A stretch of 64,000 nucleotides of DNA from an uncultured bacterium (GCA_937983075.1 CALKAQ010000008.1:5622-69621); one strand, 5' to 3'. Numbered from the stretch's first letter, positions 32,648-42,133 are shown. Notes: generated by a model from the letters alone, not told the origin. Program-made: numbers and translations.

Positions 32648-32732
32648 AGATGATTGAGCGAATATGCGATTCATCCTGTGACATCACTCATTATAACGCC
32701 TCCGAAGCGCTCTGTCAAGGCATGTTTCAAAA

Positions 32733-33485
32733 TCACGAAATCGCTGCGGTCACACGATCATCTTCACGAACCACGAGCCGCACTTCGCCCGCAGCTTGGG
32801 CAGGCAGCATCAATTGCACTCGGTCGGGAGCAAAGATGAACGCTTCCCATGCGACCGCTTTCTCAGCGACGACGATAACATGGCTCCACTGCAAAAGCGA
32901 CTTGCCGGGTTCAATGCCGAAGGAAGCCGCCAAATCTGAATCCGCTTGACAAAGTTCGAGGATTGGCGGTCTGCATTGCGCTCCTCCTTCCCCAAAGCTC
33001 AGAGCACGCCGCAAAGGCTGCCCGCTTTCCACTTCATGCGGATTCAGCGTCACATGATAGGGCGTCATGAGCCGATTGAGAAACAAAGGCTCCTCACCGA
33101 CGAACGTCCAGCGTTCTACGGAAAGAAGCGCTGTCTCCGAGTCGGTTTGCAGCCGCGACGCAATCAGTTGATCGAGGCGTCGGTGGAACACCATCGTACC
33201 GTGCTTCACGTGCTCACCTTGAAGCTGAAGCGCCAAAGCGGGATGGAATCCGTCGCACACGGTTTTCGTTCCGCCGGAATCCGATGCACGTACGTGTTTG
33301 GCGTATGTCTTGCGCAACGCCGCCAGCGAAATGCCTGCTTCGGACAAGATGGTACGCACATACTTTGGCGTGGTTGAAACTACAGCGGCAATTTCAGCCA
33401 CGGTCAAAAACGGATCTTGCTGCGCAACCTGCAAAACTTGCTGCTTTTTTGTTTCGCTTCGGCCCTGCCGACGAATGCCAGGCAT
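32733..33485 (-). CDS. Helix-turn-helix regulator with UTRA-like ligand domain
   Basis: 250 residues. The N-terminal VLQVAQQDPFLTVAEIAAVVSTTPKYVRTILSEAGISL is a helix-turn-helix of resolvase/sigma type rather than the winged helix of GntR. From about residue 95 the sequence resembles a UTRA/chorismate-lyase-like fold: ALLSVERWTFVGEEPLFLNRLMTPYHVTLNPHE, then SLLQWSHVIVVAEKAVAWEAFIFAPDRVQLML. UTRA domains in GntR/HutC regulators bind small metabolites. The unusual HTH-UTRA pairing is my inference from the pattern. It lies upstream of tRNA-Leu and downstream of the lytic transglycosylase on the same strand; its target is unknown. Confidence 0.6.
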   Translation of the reverse strand: MPGIRRQGRSETKKQQVLQVAQQDPFLTVAEIAAVVSTTPKYVRTILSEAGISLAALRKTYAKHVRASDSGGTKTVCDGFHPALALQLQGEHVKHGTMVFHRRLDQLIASRLQTDSETALLSVERWTFVGEEPLFLNRLMTPYHVTLNPHEVESGQPLRRALSFGEGGAQCRPPILELCQADSDLAASFGIEPGKSLLQWSHVIVVAEKAVAWEAFIFAPDRVQLMLPAQAAGEVRLVVREDDRVTAAIS

Positions 33486-33535
33486 CGTTGGCCGCCCTCC
33501 CGCCCTGTTCCTTCGTACCGCTTCTGGTCCACGAC

Positions 33536-34168
33536 TTACCTGTAGTTCAACAAGTCCTGAATCTTAAGGGCATCCCAAGAGAAACCTTCTTCGGCGAACT
33601 CCGGATGGATCATGCGATAAACTTCGACGGTCGAAAGCACTTTTTGCACGTACGCACGTGTTTCCGGAAACGGGATGTTCATCAAGTCGTCAACCTGTCC
33701 CGACCAAATTTCCTCTCGCAACCACCGTTGAACATTCCCAAGACCACCGTTGTACGCAGCGAGAGCTGCAATCGTGTTGTCGTCAAACAAGTTTTTTAGA
33801 TAAGCAAAATACCAAGCGCCGATCTGTATGTTAGTTTCCGGATCCTCGAGACGCGATACGTCGAAGTCGGACATGCCAAGCTGCTCAGCAACCCAAGCTC
33901 CCGTGCTCGGCATCACTTGCATCAAGCCTTTGGCCCCCTTGGGCGACTCCGCATGAGGATTAAACGAGCTTTCCACCCTCATGATGGCCACCAGGAGCAA
34001 CGGCTCGGTGCCTGTTTCCTCTGCAGCCCGCAAAATCACCTCTGCAAACGGAATAGGAAATGCCTGCTTGAGCAAAGGCCTGCCGTACACCAAAATGCCA
34101 ATCGCCAGAGCCAAGGCGAGATACACAAGGAACCAACGCCAAGAACGTCGCCGCAACGTCATCACCAT
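33536..34168 (-). CDS. Membrane-anchored lytic transglycosylase (SLT domain)
   Basis: Cleaves peptidoglycan glycan strands. An N-terminal membrane segment (WFLVYLALALAIGILVYG) anchors an SLT domain with the catalytic Glu in VAIMRVESSFNPHAES, then KGAKGLMQVMPSTGAWVAEQLG, ETNIQIGAWYFAYL and AALAAYNGGLGNVQRWL. 210 residues, comparable to short Bacillus Slt-like proteins. The ATG at 34168 has a weak ribosome site; ATG 34162 is an alternative. It follows the mgsA gene on the same strand after about 60 bases. Confidence 0.9.
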   Translation of the reverse strand: MVMTLRRRSWRWFLVYLALALAIGILVYGRPLLKQAFPIPFAEVILRAAEETGTEPLLLVAIMRVESSFNPHAESPKGAKGLMQVMPSTGAWVAEQLGMSDFDVSRLEDPETNIQIGAWYFAYLKNLFDDNTIAALAAYNGGLGNVQRWLREEIWSGQVDDLMNIPFPETRAYVQKVLSTVEVYRMIHPEFAEEGFSWDALKIQDLLNYR

Positions 34169-34228
34169 CCAACTTGATCCCTACGTTGGCGGGCTTGATC
34201 GGTATTCTCAGCCCGCCGCCGGGGCGAA

Positions 34229-34612
34229 TTAGGCCGGATGACATTGCTTTGCGACGAGCGTCTGAATGATCAGATCGGCAGTCGCGTAGTTGGTTGCCAG
34301 CGGCACGTTGTGAACGTCGCACACACGCAATAGCGCCGTGATGTCCGGTTCATGGGGCTGAGCCGTCAACGGATCGCGAAAGAATAAAACCGCGTCAATC
34401 GTTCCGTTGGCCACTTGAGCTCCAATTTGCTGATCGCCGCCGTACGGACCCGACAGCATGCGTTCAACTTGCAGACCGGTTTCCTCTTGGATCAGTTTGC
34501 CCGTCGTGCCGGTAGCCACTAGGGTGCATTGTGAAAGTCTTTCATAGTGCCGTTTGCAAAACTCAATGATCGTCGGCTTTTTTTGATCATGAGCAATGAG
34601 TGCAATCCGCAT
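34229..34612 (-). CDS. mgsA: Methylglyoxal synthase
   Basis: Converts dihydroxyacetone phosphate to methylglyoxal, a bypass of lower glycolysis that relieves phosphosugar stress. Signatures are IALIAHDQKKPTIIEF, LVATGTTGKLIQEETGL, MLSGPYGGDQQIGAQV (catalytic Asp and phosphate binding) and VLFFRDPLTAQPHEPDI. ATG 34612 with AGGA upstream gives 127 residues, close to the E. coli and Bacillus enzymes; the longer open frame lies inside coaE. It overlaps the end of coaE by 26 bases, so they are co-expressed. Confidence 0.93.
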   Translation of the reverse strand: MRIALIAHDQKKPTIIEFCKRHYERLSQCTLVATGTTGKLIQEETGLQVERMLSGPYGGDQQIGAQVANGTIDAVLFFRDPLTAQPHEPDITALLRVCDVHNVPLATNYATADLIIQTLVAKQCHPA

Positions 34613-35219
34613 CCCGATTCCATTCCTCCCAAAGTCTTCGTACCTGCTTTTCCGTTTCACTCAACGAGCCCGAGTTGTCTATTACATAATCGGCACGACG
34701 CAGCTTTTCTTCGAGTGACATCTGGCTGGCGATCCTCCGTTCAGCCTCAGCCGCATCCACATTGTTGCGCGCCATAAGGCGGGCCTTCTGAACACTCGGT
34801 TCCGCATACACGACCAGAGTTTCATCCGCCAAGCGCAATGTATATCCCGATTCAAAAAGCAAAGGGACATCCAAAATGACGACCGGACCTCGGGCGGATG
34901 CCAATGCTTTTTGCGTTGCTTCCTGCATTTGGACGAAGACTCTGGGGTGCATGATTTCGTCTACTTTTTGACGTATTTCCGGGTCGGCAAAAATGATTTC
35001 TCCAAGTCGGGCTCGGTCCAGGCTGCCATCGGGCTTCAGGATCTGCGGGCCCAGAAGGTCGACAAGCTCCTGAAGCGCTTCACTTCCCTTTGCTACTACC
35101 CGCCGTGCGATGAGGTCGGCATCGACCACGGGAGCGCCAAGCTCACGAAAAAGCCGGGATACCGTGCTCTTTCCCGTTGCAATGCCGCCAGTCAATCCGA
35201 TGACGCGCTTTCGGCCCAT
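34587..35219 (-). CDS. coaE: Dephospho-CoA kinase
   Basis: Last step of coenzyme A synthesis. The P-loop GLTGGIATGKSTV, DADLIARRVV with the catalytic Asp, DEIMHPRVF, and VILDVPLLFESG are all conserved over 210 residues. The C-terminal VIDNSGSLSETEKQV is the usual lid segment. It lies 29 bases after mutM in the polA-mutM-coaE order familiar from Bacillus. The 3' end overlaps mgsA. Confidence 0.95.
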   Translation of the reverse strand: MGRKRVIGLTGGIATGKSTVSRLFRELGAPVVDADLIARRVVAKGSEALQELVDLLGPQILKPDGSLDRARLGEIIFADPEIRQKVDEIMHPRVFVQMQEATQKALASARGPVVILDVPLLFESGYTLRLADETLVVYAEPSVQKARLMARNNVDAAEAERRIASQMSLEEKLRRADYVIDNSGSLSETEKQVRRLWEEWNRDADCTHCS

Positions 35220-35248
35220 GGTTTGATCACCTCGGCATCATCCGCCGA

Positions 35249-36064
35249 TCAGCGCTGACACTGAGGGCAAAAAGTCGTTCCGCGCCCACCGACAGCGATT
35301 TTCTGTAGTTTTGTGCCACAGCGCTTGCAAGGCTCGCCTTGGCGGCCGTACACAGCAAGACGTGCGGCGTAATCACCTTCTTTACCTTCCCCTTGAACAA
35401 AATTACGGATGGTGGTTCCACCGTGTTCCAGAGCTGCACGCAAACACGTTTCGATCGCTTGATGCAATCTTGCGATTTCTGCTTCACTGAGCGTATGCAG
35501 TCGCCGTTCTGGATGGATGCCCGCTGCAAACAGGGCTTCGTCGGCATAAATGTTGCCGAGTCCGGCAATCCGGCGCTGATCGAGCAAAGCGGATTTGATC
35601 CGTGCTCGACCGGTCAAAGTGCTTTTCAGTGCCGACACGGTAAACTCCTTTTTTAACGGTTCAATCCCCAACCGAAACAAGCTCAGCAGACTCGAGCGAT
35701 CCGGCGCAAATGCTGCTCGTGCGAACTTGCGGATGTCAATGAACTGAATCACCAACCCGGTGTGGGTGACGATCGCCATGCGCAAATGAGGCGACATCGG
35801 CTTGCGCTCGTGCGTCACAATGAGCTGACCCGTCATTCGCAAATGGGCCATCCAGTAAGCGCCCGATTCAAAACGAAACGCCAAGTATTTGCCGTAGCGT
35901 TCGATATCCGCAAACGTCTGCCCGATCATGCGGCGTCGAAACGCCTCGGGATCGAGCCCCATAACCATCCCTGGATGTTGGATTTCCACGTCGACGATCT
36001 TGAGGCCAAGGACGTGAGCCGCCAACGACCGCCGCACCGTTTCGACTTCAGGAAGCTCCGGCAT
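35249..36064 (-). CDS. mutM: Formamidopyrimidine-DNA glycosylase
   Basis: Base-excision repair enzyme removing 8-oxoguanine and FaPy lesions. Catalysis uses the N-terminal proline in PELPEVETVRRSL; start ATG 36064 is set by this requirement, although the frame is open to 36073. GLGNIYADEALFAAGIHPER is the helix-two-turn-helix, and the zinc finger is CKRCGTKLQKIAVGGRGTTFCPQC at the extreme C terminus. 271 residues. Its first bases overlap the end of polA, so repair polymerase and glycosylase are co-expressed. Confidence 0.96.
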   Translation of the reverse strand: MPELPEVETVRRSLAAHVLGLKIVDVEIQHPGMVMGLDPEAFRRRMIGQTFADIERYGKYLAFRFESGAYWMAHLRMTGQLIVTHERKPMSPHLRMAIVTHTGLVIQFIDIRKFARAAFAPDRSSLLSLFRLGIEPLKKEFTVSALKSTLTGRARIKSALLDQRRIAGLGNIYADEALFAAGIHPERRLHTLSEAEIARLHQAIETCLRAALEHGGTTIRNFVQGEGKEGDYAARLAVYGRQGEPCKRCGTKLQKIAVGGRGTTFCPQCQR

Positions 36065-38810
36065 CGACGACAAGCTCCTCCATGTCGAGCCAATTCGGGC
36101 CGACTTTGACGTCGACGACGAGCGGCACGGCGAGCTTCATCACGTTTTCCATTTCCTCCTTGACAGCTTTGCCGACATGCTCGACATCGTCCTTGTGCAC
36201 CTCAAACACCAATTCGTCGTGCACTTGCAGCAGCATCACCGCTCGCAGGTCGTCTTGTTTCAACCGCTGATGCACGCGCACCATGGCCCGCTTGATGATA
36301 TCCGCCGCACTGCCTTGAATCGGCGTATTCATGGCAGCCCGCTCGGCAAAGCTGCGACGAGCCCAATTGCGGCTGGTCAGCTCGGGAATCCAGCGGCGGC
36401 GCCCGGAAATCGTCTCCGCCCAGCCGTTTTCCTTGGCGGCGTCCACGCGCTCCTTCATGTACCGCGCGACGGCGGGATAACGTTCAAAGTACGCATCGAT
36501 ATAAGACTGGGCCTCTTGCCGCGTGAAACCGGTGTCACGAGCCAGTCCGAAGCTGCTGATGCCGTACACGATGCCAAAGTTTACCGCCTTGGCCGCTTCA
36601 CGCATCTCACGCGTCACCGCTGATTCCGGAACGCCGAAAATTTCCGCCGCGGTTGCCACGTGAATGTCCTTGCCTTCGCGAAAGGCGGCGATAAAGGCTT
36701 CGTCCCCCGACATGTGGGCCAGGACGCGCAGCTCAATTTGGGAGTAGTCCGCCGTCAACAGCAAATACTCGGAACTCCCGGGCACAAATGCCTGACGAAT
36801 TTTGCGTCCCGCCTCGGTACGTATCGGGATGTTTTGCAAATTCGGGTGCACGCTCGAAAGGCGACCGGTTGCCGTGACGGCTTGATTAAACGTGGTATGC
36901 AGCCTTCCCGTACGTTTGTTGACGAGCAGCGGCAGCGCATCAACATAGGTGCTTTTCAGCTTTGCAAACTGCCGGTATTCCAGCAGTTTCGCCACGACCT
37001 CATGCTTGTCGGCCAGCTCTTCGAGCACTTCAGCGTTGGTCGACGGCCCGGTTTTGGTTCGCTTGATGACCGGCAGCCCCAGGCGGTTAAACAAAACGTC
37101 GGCCAACTGCTTGGGCGAATTAATGTTGAACTCCGTTCCGGCCGCTTTGTAGATGCTTTCGGTCAGCTGCTCCAGATCAGACGCCATGCTTTCCGACATT
37201 CGCTTCAACACATCGGTATCGATTGCAACGCCGTGCCATTCCATATCCGCCAAAACATCGACCAAAGGCAGCTCGTAATCCCGGTATACCGACTCAACCC
37301 GCTCTTCCTCCATGCGCCTTTGAATGCGCGGCCAAGCCGCCCGGAGCGCAGCGCTCAACTCGCCGACGGCATCTTTCACCTCATCCCAAGGCACGCTCGC
37401 ACCTTTTTGCATCAGCACAATGTCGTCGAGCTTGACGTCCGCGTATTTCAGCGCCACGTCAGCCGGGGAATGGGTGCCTTGTCCGGGACTGAGCACATAC
37501 GAGGCGAGCATGAGGTCATCCGCAACGTGAGGCACCGGCAGGGCAGCGAGATGCAAAATGAGGCGCAAACTCTTGGCATCATGCGCAATCCAACCGATGC
37601 CGTCGAGCGCGGCGATCCGCTCCCAGGCGGTGCCGATGCTGCTTTCCATTTGGGCACCGCCTTCGAGAATCGGCACGATGTCCACCACCACATCCGACGC
37701 ACCGCTTTCGCCGCCGTCGCCTCCCCAGACGAGGACCATCGCGGCTCGGCCGGAAGACAAAGGCGACTCGCCGTCAAACAGCGGCCAAACGAGTGCCGTC
37801 CCTTTCCTACCCTGCCACTCGGCAGCCCAAGCTTCAGCTTCCTTCTCGCCTATCACCCGCACGGCGATTTGCTGCGCCCCGGAATGTTCAGACGGTTCGG
37901 ACGACGGGTCAGGCTGGTTGTCCGGCAAGCCGTAGCGTTTTTTCGCGTCGTCGATCAAGCGCGCCATTTCGAGACGGCGAAACAGCGCAAGCACGTCTTC
38001 GTTCACCGGGACCGAAAAGCGGGCTTGTTCCCAATCGAGCTCGATTGGCGCAGCCGTTTCAATGCGCGCCAACGCTTTGGACAACTGCAAGGTTTCCTTG
38101 TTGGCTTCCAACTGTTCCCGATTTTTTCCTTTAACCTCGTCCAGACGTTCAAGCAGCGTTTCCACCGTCGAAAATTCCGCCAACAGGCGCGCCGCCGTTT
38201 TGGGACCGATGCCGGGTACGCCGGGAATGTTGTCCGACGGGTCACCGACCAAAGCCTTCCAATCTACAATCTGCTCGGGCTCGACGCCTATTTTTTCTTT
38301 CACCATGGCCCGGTCGTAGCGGTCGATCAACGTAATGCCGCGCCGGGTCAACAGCACTTCGACGGAATCGCCGACCAATTGGAGAGTGTCTTTGTCACCG
38401 GTCAAAATGACGGCCTTCTTGCCCGCATGCTTCGCTTGCGTGGCGAGCGTTCCCAACACGTCGTCGGCTTCATAGCCCTCAAGTTCGTAAACCGGCAGCC
38501 CCATCGCTTCCACAAGCTCACGGAGAATGGGTATTTGCGCTCGCAGGTCATCCGGCATTTCCGGGCGGTTTGCTTTATACTCCGCATAAGCCTGATGACG
38601 GAAGGTCGGACCGGGAGCATCAAAAGCGACCGCTGCGTAATCCGGCGCCTCTTCGTCAAGAAAGCGCAACAGCATGGAAGCAACACCGAATACCGCACCC
38701 GTCGGCTGCCCGCTTGACGTGGTGAAGCCCGGCAGCGCGTGGAAAGCCCGGTAAAACAAGCTGAATGCGTCAATCAGAAGGAGTTTTTCCGCCTTTGTGT
38801 TTGAAGACAC
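36048..38810 (-). CDS. polA: DNA polymerase I, proofreading domain degenerate
   Basis: 920 residues. The 5' nuclease domain (DAFSLFYRAFHALP, LTGDKDTLQLVGDSV, DNIPGVPGIGPKTAARLL) is intact. The 3'-5' exonuclease region (about 320-500) lacks the metal-binding Asp-x-Glu (TALVWPLFDGES) and keeps only traces (WIAHDAKSL), so proofreading is probably absent, as in Bacillus Pol I. The polymerase motifs are complete: DYSQIELRVLAHMSGD, AKAVNFGIVYGISSFGL and LQVHDELVFEV. Start GTG 38810 follows AAGGAGAGG. First gene of polA-mutM-coaE-mgsA. Confidence 0.97.
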   Translation of the reverse strand: MSSNTKAEKLLLIDAFSLFYRAFHALPGFTTSSGQPTGAVFGVASMLLRFLDEEAPDYAAVAFDAPGPTFRHQAYAEYKANRPEMPDDLRAQIPILRELVEAMGLPVYELEGYEADDVLGTLATQAKHAGKKAVILTGDKDTLQLVGDSVEVLLTRRGITLIDRYDRAMVKEKIGVEPEQIVDWKALVGDPSDNIPGVPGIGPKTAARLLAEFSTVETLLERLDEVKGKNREQLEANKETLQLSKALARIETAAPIELDWEQARFSVPVNEDVLALFRRLEMARLIDDAKKRYGLPDNQPDPSSEPSEHSGAQQIAVRVIGEKEAEAWAAEWQGRKGTALVWPLFDGESPLSSGRAAMVLVWGGDGGESGASDVVVDIVPILEGGAQMESSIGTAWERIAALDGIGWIAHDAKSLRLILHLAALPVPHVADDLMLASYVLSPGQGTHSPADVALKYADVKLDDIVLMQKGASVPWDEVKDAVGELSAALRAAWPRIQRRMEEERVESVYRDYELPLVDVLADMEWHGVAIDTDVLKRMSESMASDLEQLTESIYKAAGTEFNINSPKQLADVLFNRLGLPVIKRTKTGPSTNAEVLEELADKHEVVAKLLEYRQFAKLKSTYVDALPLLVNKRTGRLHTTFNQAVTATGRLSSVHPNLQNIPIRTEAGRKIRQAFVPGSSEYLLLTADYSQIELRVLAHMSGDEAFIAAFREGKDIHVATAAEIFGVPESAVTREMREAAKAVNFGIVYGISSFGLARDTGFTRQEAQSYIDAYFERYPAVARYMKERVDAAKENGWAETISGRRRWIPELTSRNWARRSFAERAAMNTPIQGSAADIIKRAMVRVHQRLKQDDLRAVMLLQVHDELVFEVHKDDVEHVGKAVKEEMENVMKLAVPLVVDVKVGPNWLDMEELVVDAGAS

Positions 38811-38963
38811 TCACTACCCTCTCCTTAAGTTGCTGCTGCAGGGATGGTCGGCCAAGTTTGACGGACATTACCGAAAGGATGTTCCCCCTCGCCGCAGAAT
38901 CGAAGCAACGAGGATGGTTATCTTGGGCAATGTCTTACGGCGCTTGAACAGAGAAAGGAGCAT

Positions 38964-40196
38964 GTGAACCCTATGGCCCGACCCAACAAGCTGATTGCCT
39001 GGGCCTTGTCCCTGACTCTGCTGATGATGAACGTTCCCCTCAGCCCTGCCGTTGAGGCTGCGTTCACGGACATTGCGGGGAATTGGGCCAGAGATTCGAT
39101 TGAAGCTTTGGCCGCGCGCGGCATCATCGGCGGATATCCCGACAACACGTTTCGGCCGGACGCCCCGGTAACGCGTGGGGAGTTTGCATCTTTGCTGGCA
39201 ACGGCATTCCCGACTCCGGCAACCGGCGAAACCACATTTTCGGACATCGACAACCACTGGGCCCGTGGCGCCATTCAGGCTTTGGCGGATGCCGGATACT
39301 TTGAAGGATATCCCGACGGCCGATTCCGCCCGAACCAGGCGATCACTCGCGCCGAAAGTGCCGTCGCGTTGATTCGGGCGCTGGGTCTAGGTGGTGTTGA
39401 AGGTTTCGCCACCGAGGAGGCGGCTACCTTCTCAGACGTCTCGGTGTCCCACTGGGGTGCAAATGAAATTGAATTGGCCGCTTATTTGTCCCTCTTTCCG
39501 CCGTATTTGCGCGATGAACTCGGGCCGGAAGAAACGTTGACCCGGGCTGAAGCGGCCTGGATGCTGCATAACGCGCTGCGCATCGGCCGCACCGCGGGCA
39601 CGATAACAATGCACGATGAAACGACCGGTATCGTTGCGGTACGCACCCACGACGGCCGCGTACGCGATTTTCGCACCGCCGAGCGGGCGACGATTTTGCG
39701 CAACTCCGAAATGGCTGATGTGGAACAGCTGCGCGAGGGCGACGAAGTCTTTGTCGTTTCCGATCGCTTCGGCAATCCCCGCTTGATTGTTGCGGCAGGC
39801 AGCGAGCCGCGAACCGACATTGGCTACAAGCTGCTCAACGTCGTCCAAGGCTTGTTTACTCCTGAAGATTTGCGTGCGATGGCATCCGGCAACTGGAACG
39901 TAATTCGGGAACGCACCCGGGAAGCCTTGTACACGTATTTGGTGGAAGAAGCCGACATCGAACCTTATGAGGCGGAAGCGTTGCTGGCGCAGGATTGGGA
40001 CACGTTGGGTGAAGCGGCCCGGGAACGTCTGATCGGCGCGGTATCCGACTACTTCAACGTCGCGCCTGAACTGACAAGAGCTCTATTGGCTCAAGATTGG
40101 AAAACCGCGCGTGAACAAGCGCAGCTGGAGCTGTCACAGCAAGTACTCAATTATTTGTTGCAGCAAATGGAATCAGCGCAAAGCAGAGCCGGCTGA
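38964..40196 (+). CDS. S-layer homology (SLH) domain protein
   Basis: Cell-surface protein of about 410 residues. A signal peptide (NKLIAWALSLTLLMMNVPLSPAVEA) is followed by three SLH modules: FTDIAGNWARDSIEALAARGIIGGYPDNTF, FSDIDNHWARGAIQALADAGYFEGYPDGRF and FSDVSVSHWGANEIELAAYLS. These normally bind pyruvylated wall polysaccharide. The C-terminal 200 residues hold a small beta region (GTITMHDETTGIVAVRTHDGR) and an acidic helical part. Start could be GTG 38964 or ATG 38973; neither spacing from AGGAG is ideal. It is divergent from polA and convergent with the L,D-transpeptidase. Confidence 0.88.
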   Translation: MNPMARPNKLIAWALSLTLLMMNVPLSPAVEAAFTDIAGNWARDSIEALAARGIIGGYPDNTFRPDAPVTRGEFASLLATAFPTPATGETTFSDIDNHWARGAIQALADAGYFEGYPDGRFRPNQAITRAESAVALIRALGLGGVEGFATEEAATFSDVSVSHWGANEIELAAYLSLFPPYLRDELGPEETLTRAEAAWMLHNALRIGRTAGTITMHDETTGIVAVRTHDGRVRDFRTAERATILRNSEMADVEQLREGDEVFVVSDRFGNPRLIVAAGSEPRTDIGYKLLNVVQGLFTPEDLRAMASGNWNVIRERTREALYTYLVEEADIEPYEAEALLAQDWDTLGEAARERLIGAVSDYFNVAPELTRALLAQDWKTAREQAQLELSQQVLNYLLQQMESAQSRAG

Positions 40197-40225
40197 CCAG
40201 ACGCTTTGGAGCCGAAAACCGAGCG

Positions 40226-40260
40226 GAGGCACGACGCTCCCTTCCGGAGCGCCGTGCCTC
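40226..40260 (+). terminator. Hairpin between SLH and L,D-transpeptidase genes
   Basis: GAGGCACG-A-CGCTCC pairs with GGAGCG-C-CGTGCCTC around CTTCC. It lies between two convergent stops and could serve both; no T-run on either side. Confidence 0.5.
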
Positions 40261-40265
40261 TGGGC

Positions 40266-41918
40266 TCAATCAATATATACGATGTCACCTTCCACTCGCC
40301 AGTTCGCCTGCCCACCCCAAAGCTCGGCGAGGTAATTTAAAGCTGTGTACACCCGATCACCGCGCACCACTCCCGGAAAAGCGCGCCCTTCAATATAGAC
40401 AAGTGAAGCAAGCGGATCCCAACCAAAGAGAAGGCCACGCGCCTCAGCAAAAAAGCGAACAGGAACGTACAGCTCGCCGTCGACCCAAAAGGCGTCCGCA
40501 CTTTCATCGCCGGCGACGATCTTCGGCACGGTGATTTCCCCTACCGCGTCGCCCGGACTCCAGTGAATGGTTACGCCGAGCAGCGCGGCCAGCCGATCGT
40601 GCGGCATGTAAGCCCGATCAAAAATGATTCGGCCGCCAAAAAGCGGACGACCGTCCCACACCGCCGCCCCGAGTTCCGGATCCCATTTCAAATCGACGCC
40701 GAACTCAGCAGCGAATTCCTTCACGGGCAGCAGCAGCTGATCCCGGTCGATGAACCCGCGCAACGGCAAATATTCTCCGTCGCGAACAACTCTTGCTGCG
40801 TAAAACGCTTCAGATTCGCTGCTTCCGGGAGCTGCCGGTCGATGTACGAGGCCGAGTGCGGCCGCCGCTGCCGCGGGAGGTGCATACGGCTTTCCGGAAA
40901 CGACGACGGCGCCGCTGACGATGCGGCCATGAACGACCACGTCATTTCCTTGCCGACGCCACGGCAGCTCTTCGCCGAGTGCGTTGCTGAGGGCCAAAAG
41001 TGACACCAAATCACGCGTGCCTAATTTGTAGCCTGCATCCGCCAAGTCCAAGTCGTTTAAAGAAACGGCAAGGCGCAGCGGAATGGGCTGGGGTTGGCCC
41101 GATGCTTCATTCAACAGCATCTCGAGTGCGGCCATGTCGAGGTCGGGTACGTGCAGGCCTTGTTCCGCAAAAACACGCTGGGCATTTTCGACCGTATTGG
41201 TGCCGAGCTGGTAAAGATCCGGCACCACTTTCATGTAGGGCCGCCGCGTGATCGGATCGACCCAAGCCGTGATGGTTTCGTAAATAAATGTGACAGGGGT
41301 ACCGATGCTGACATATTCCGCCAATTCTTCGACGTCTTCGTTGTACATGCGTATACAACCGGCTGATGCCGCCGTGCCAATGGATTCGGGGCGATTGGTG
41401 CCGTGGATGCCGTAGCCCGGCCAGCCGAGGCCCAGCCAACGAGTCCCCACGGGATTGTCGGGTCCGGGGGGAATCGGGCTCAAACCCCTGCTGTACCAAT
41501 CGGGCGGATAATATGTGGGATGCGCCACACGGTTGATGATTTCGGTCCGCCCGAGGCGGGATGGCGAAACGACGTTGCCTATCCCGATAGGATATTCCTT
41601 AAACGGGAGGCCATATCGATAGAGATACAGCTTCATTTCCGGCAAATTGATAATGATTTCGAAACCATTGGGGTCAGCCACAGGGGGCAAGGCTCCTGAC
41701 ACTTGCCCGGATTGCAGTTGTGCCAGCGCGCTCCCGTTTGGCAGGAAAAACAGCAGCAAAAAACCGAAAACAAAGCTAGTTGGAATCAGACGCCACGAAT
41801 TTTTCAGAGAAAACGCACCCCCTAGACGTTTTCCAAGTAACAATGGCAATATTAGCAAAGAAATTCGTTCCAATTTCCCTGAAACCTTCTGCCGGCGTCT
41901 TTCACGCATAAAACGCAC
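40266..41918 (-). CDS. L,D-transpeptidase (YkuD) with copper-amine-oxidase-N-like repeats
   Basis: Forms 3-3 peptidoglycan cross-links or attaches proteins to the wall. After a hydrophobic leader (TSFVFGFLLLFFLPNGSALA) the YkuD domain holds the catalytic motif GIHGTNRPESIGTAASAGCIRMY, with Cys, His and Arg in the usual places. Residues from about 380 form two or three copper-amine-oxidase-N-type modules (YLPLRGFIDRDQLLLPVKEF, YMPHDRLAALLGV, LYVPVRFFAEARGLLFGWDP), probably wall-binding stalks. 550 residues is long for the family. The start is uncertain: ATG 41918 lacks a strong ribosome site, and an internal start before the leader is possible. Confidence 0.85.
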   Translation of the reverse strand: MRFMRERRRQKVSGKLERISLLILPLLLGKRLGGAFSLKNSWRLIPTSFVFGFLLLFFLPNGSALAQLQSGQVSGALPPVADPNGFEIIINLPEMKLYLYRYGLPFKEYPIGIGNVVSPSRLGRTEIINRVAHPTYYPPDWYSRGLSPIPPGPDNPVGTRWLGLGWPGYGIHGTNRPESIGTAASAGCIRMYNEDVEELAEYVSIGTPVTFIYETITAWVDPITRRPYMKVVPDLYQLGTNTVENAQRVFAEQGLHVPDLDMAALEMLLNEASGQPQPIPLRLAVSLNDLDLADAGYKLGTRDLVSLLALSNALGEELPWRRQGNDVVVHGRIVSGAVVVSGKPYAPPAAAAAALGLVHRPAAPGSSESEAFYAARVVRDGEYLPLRGFIDRDQLLLPVKEFAAEFGVDLKWDPELGAAVWDGRPLFGGRIIFDRAYMPHDRLAALLGVTIHWSPGDAVGEITVPKIVAGDESADAFWVDGELYVPVRFFAEARGLLFGWDPLASLVYIEGRAFPGVVRGDRVYTALNYLAELWGGQANWRVEGDIVYID

Positions 41919-41976
41919 TTAAGCCTTGCCACATCAGACGTGATGTGCTAATATAAAGGAGTCGAACGGGTTCCGC

Positions 41977-42063
41977 GCCGGAGTGGCGGAACTGGCAGAC
42001 GCGACGGACTCAAAATCCGTTGGGGGCAACCCCATGTGGGTTCGATTCCCACCTCCGGCACCA
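41977..42063 (+). tRNA. tRNA-Leu, anticodon CAA
   Basis: 87 nucleotides with encoded CCA. The acceptor GCCGGAG pairs with CTCCGGC. Anticodon stem ACGGA/TCCGT encloses CTCAAAA, giving CAA. The variable arm GGGG/CCCC marks class II. A terminator begins at its last base. Confidence 0.96.
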
Positions 42064-42097
42064 AAAAGGCAACCTCAAAAACGAGGTTGCCTTTTTG
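42063..42097 (+). terminator. Terminator of tRNA-Leu(CAA)
   Basis: AAAAAGGCAACCTC pairs perfectly with GAGGTTGCCTTTTT around a six-base loop. With T-runs on both strands it may act bidirectionally. Confidence 0.88.
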
Positions 42098-42104
42098 CTT
42101 TGTT

Positions 42105-42133
42105 CAAAAAAGGGCTGCTCATCGGCAGCCCCT
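42105..42133 (-). terminator. Terminator of the LamG-domain gene
   Basis: On the minus strand GGGCTGC and GCAGCCC pair around a six-base loop, followed by TTTTTTG, 13 bases past the stop at 42146. Confidence 0.78.

Noticed and set aside
36660..38717. 685-codon plus-strand open frame
   Set aside because: Antisense to polA with arginine/histidine/glutamine-rich shadow composition; polA is certain.
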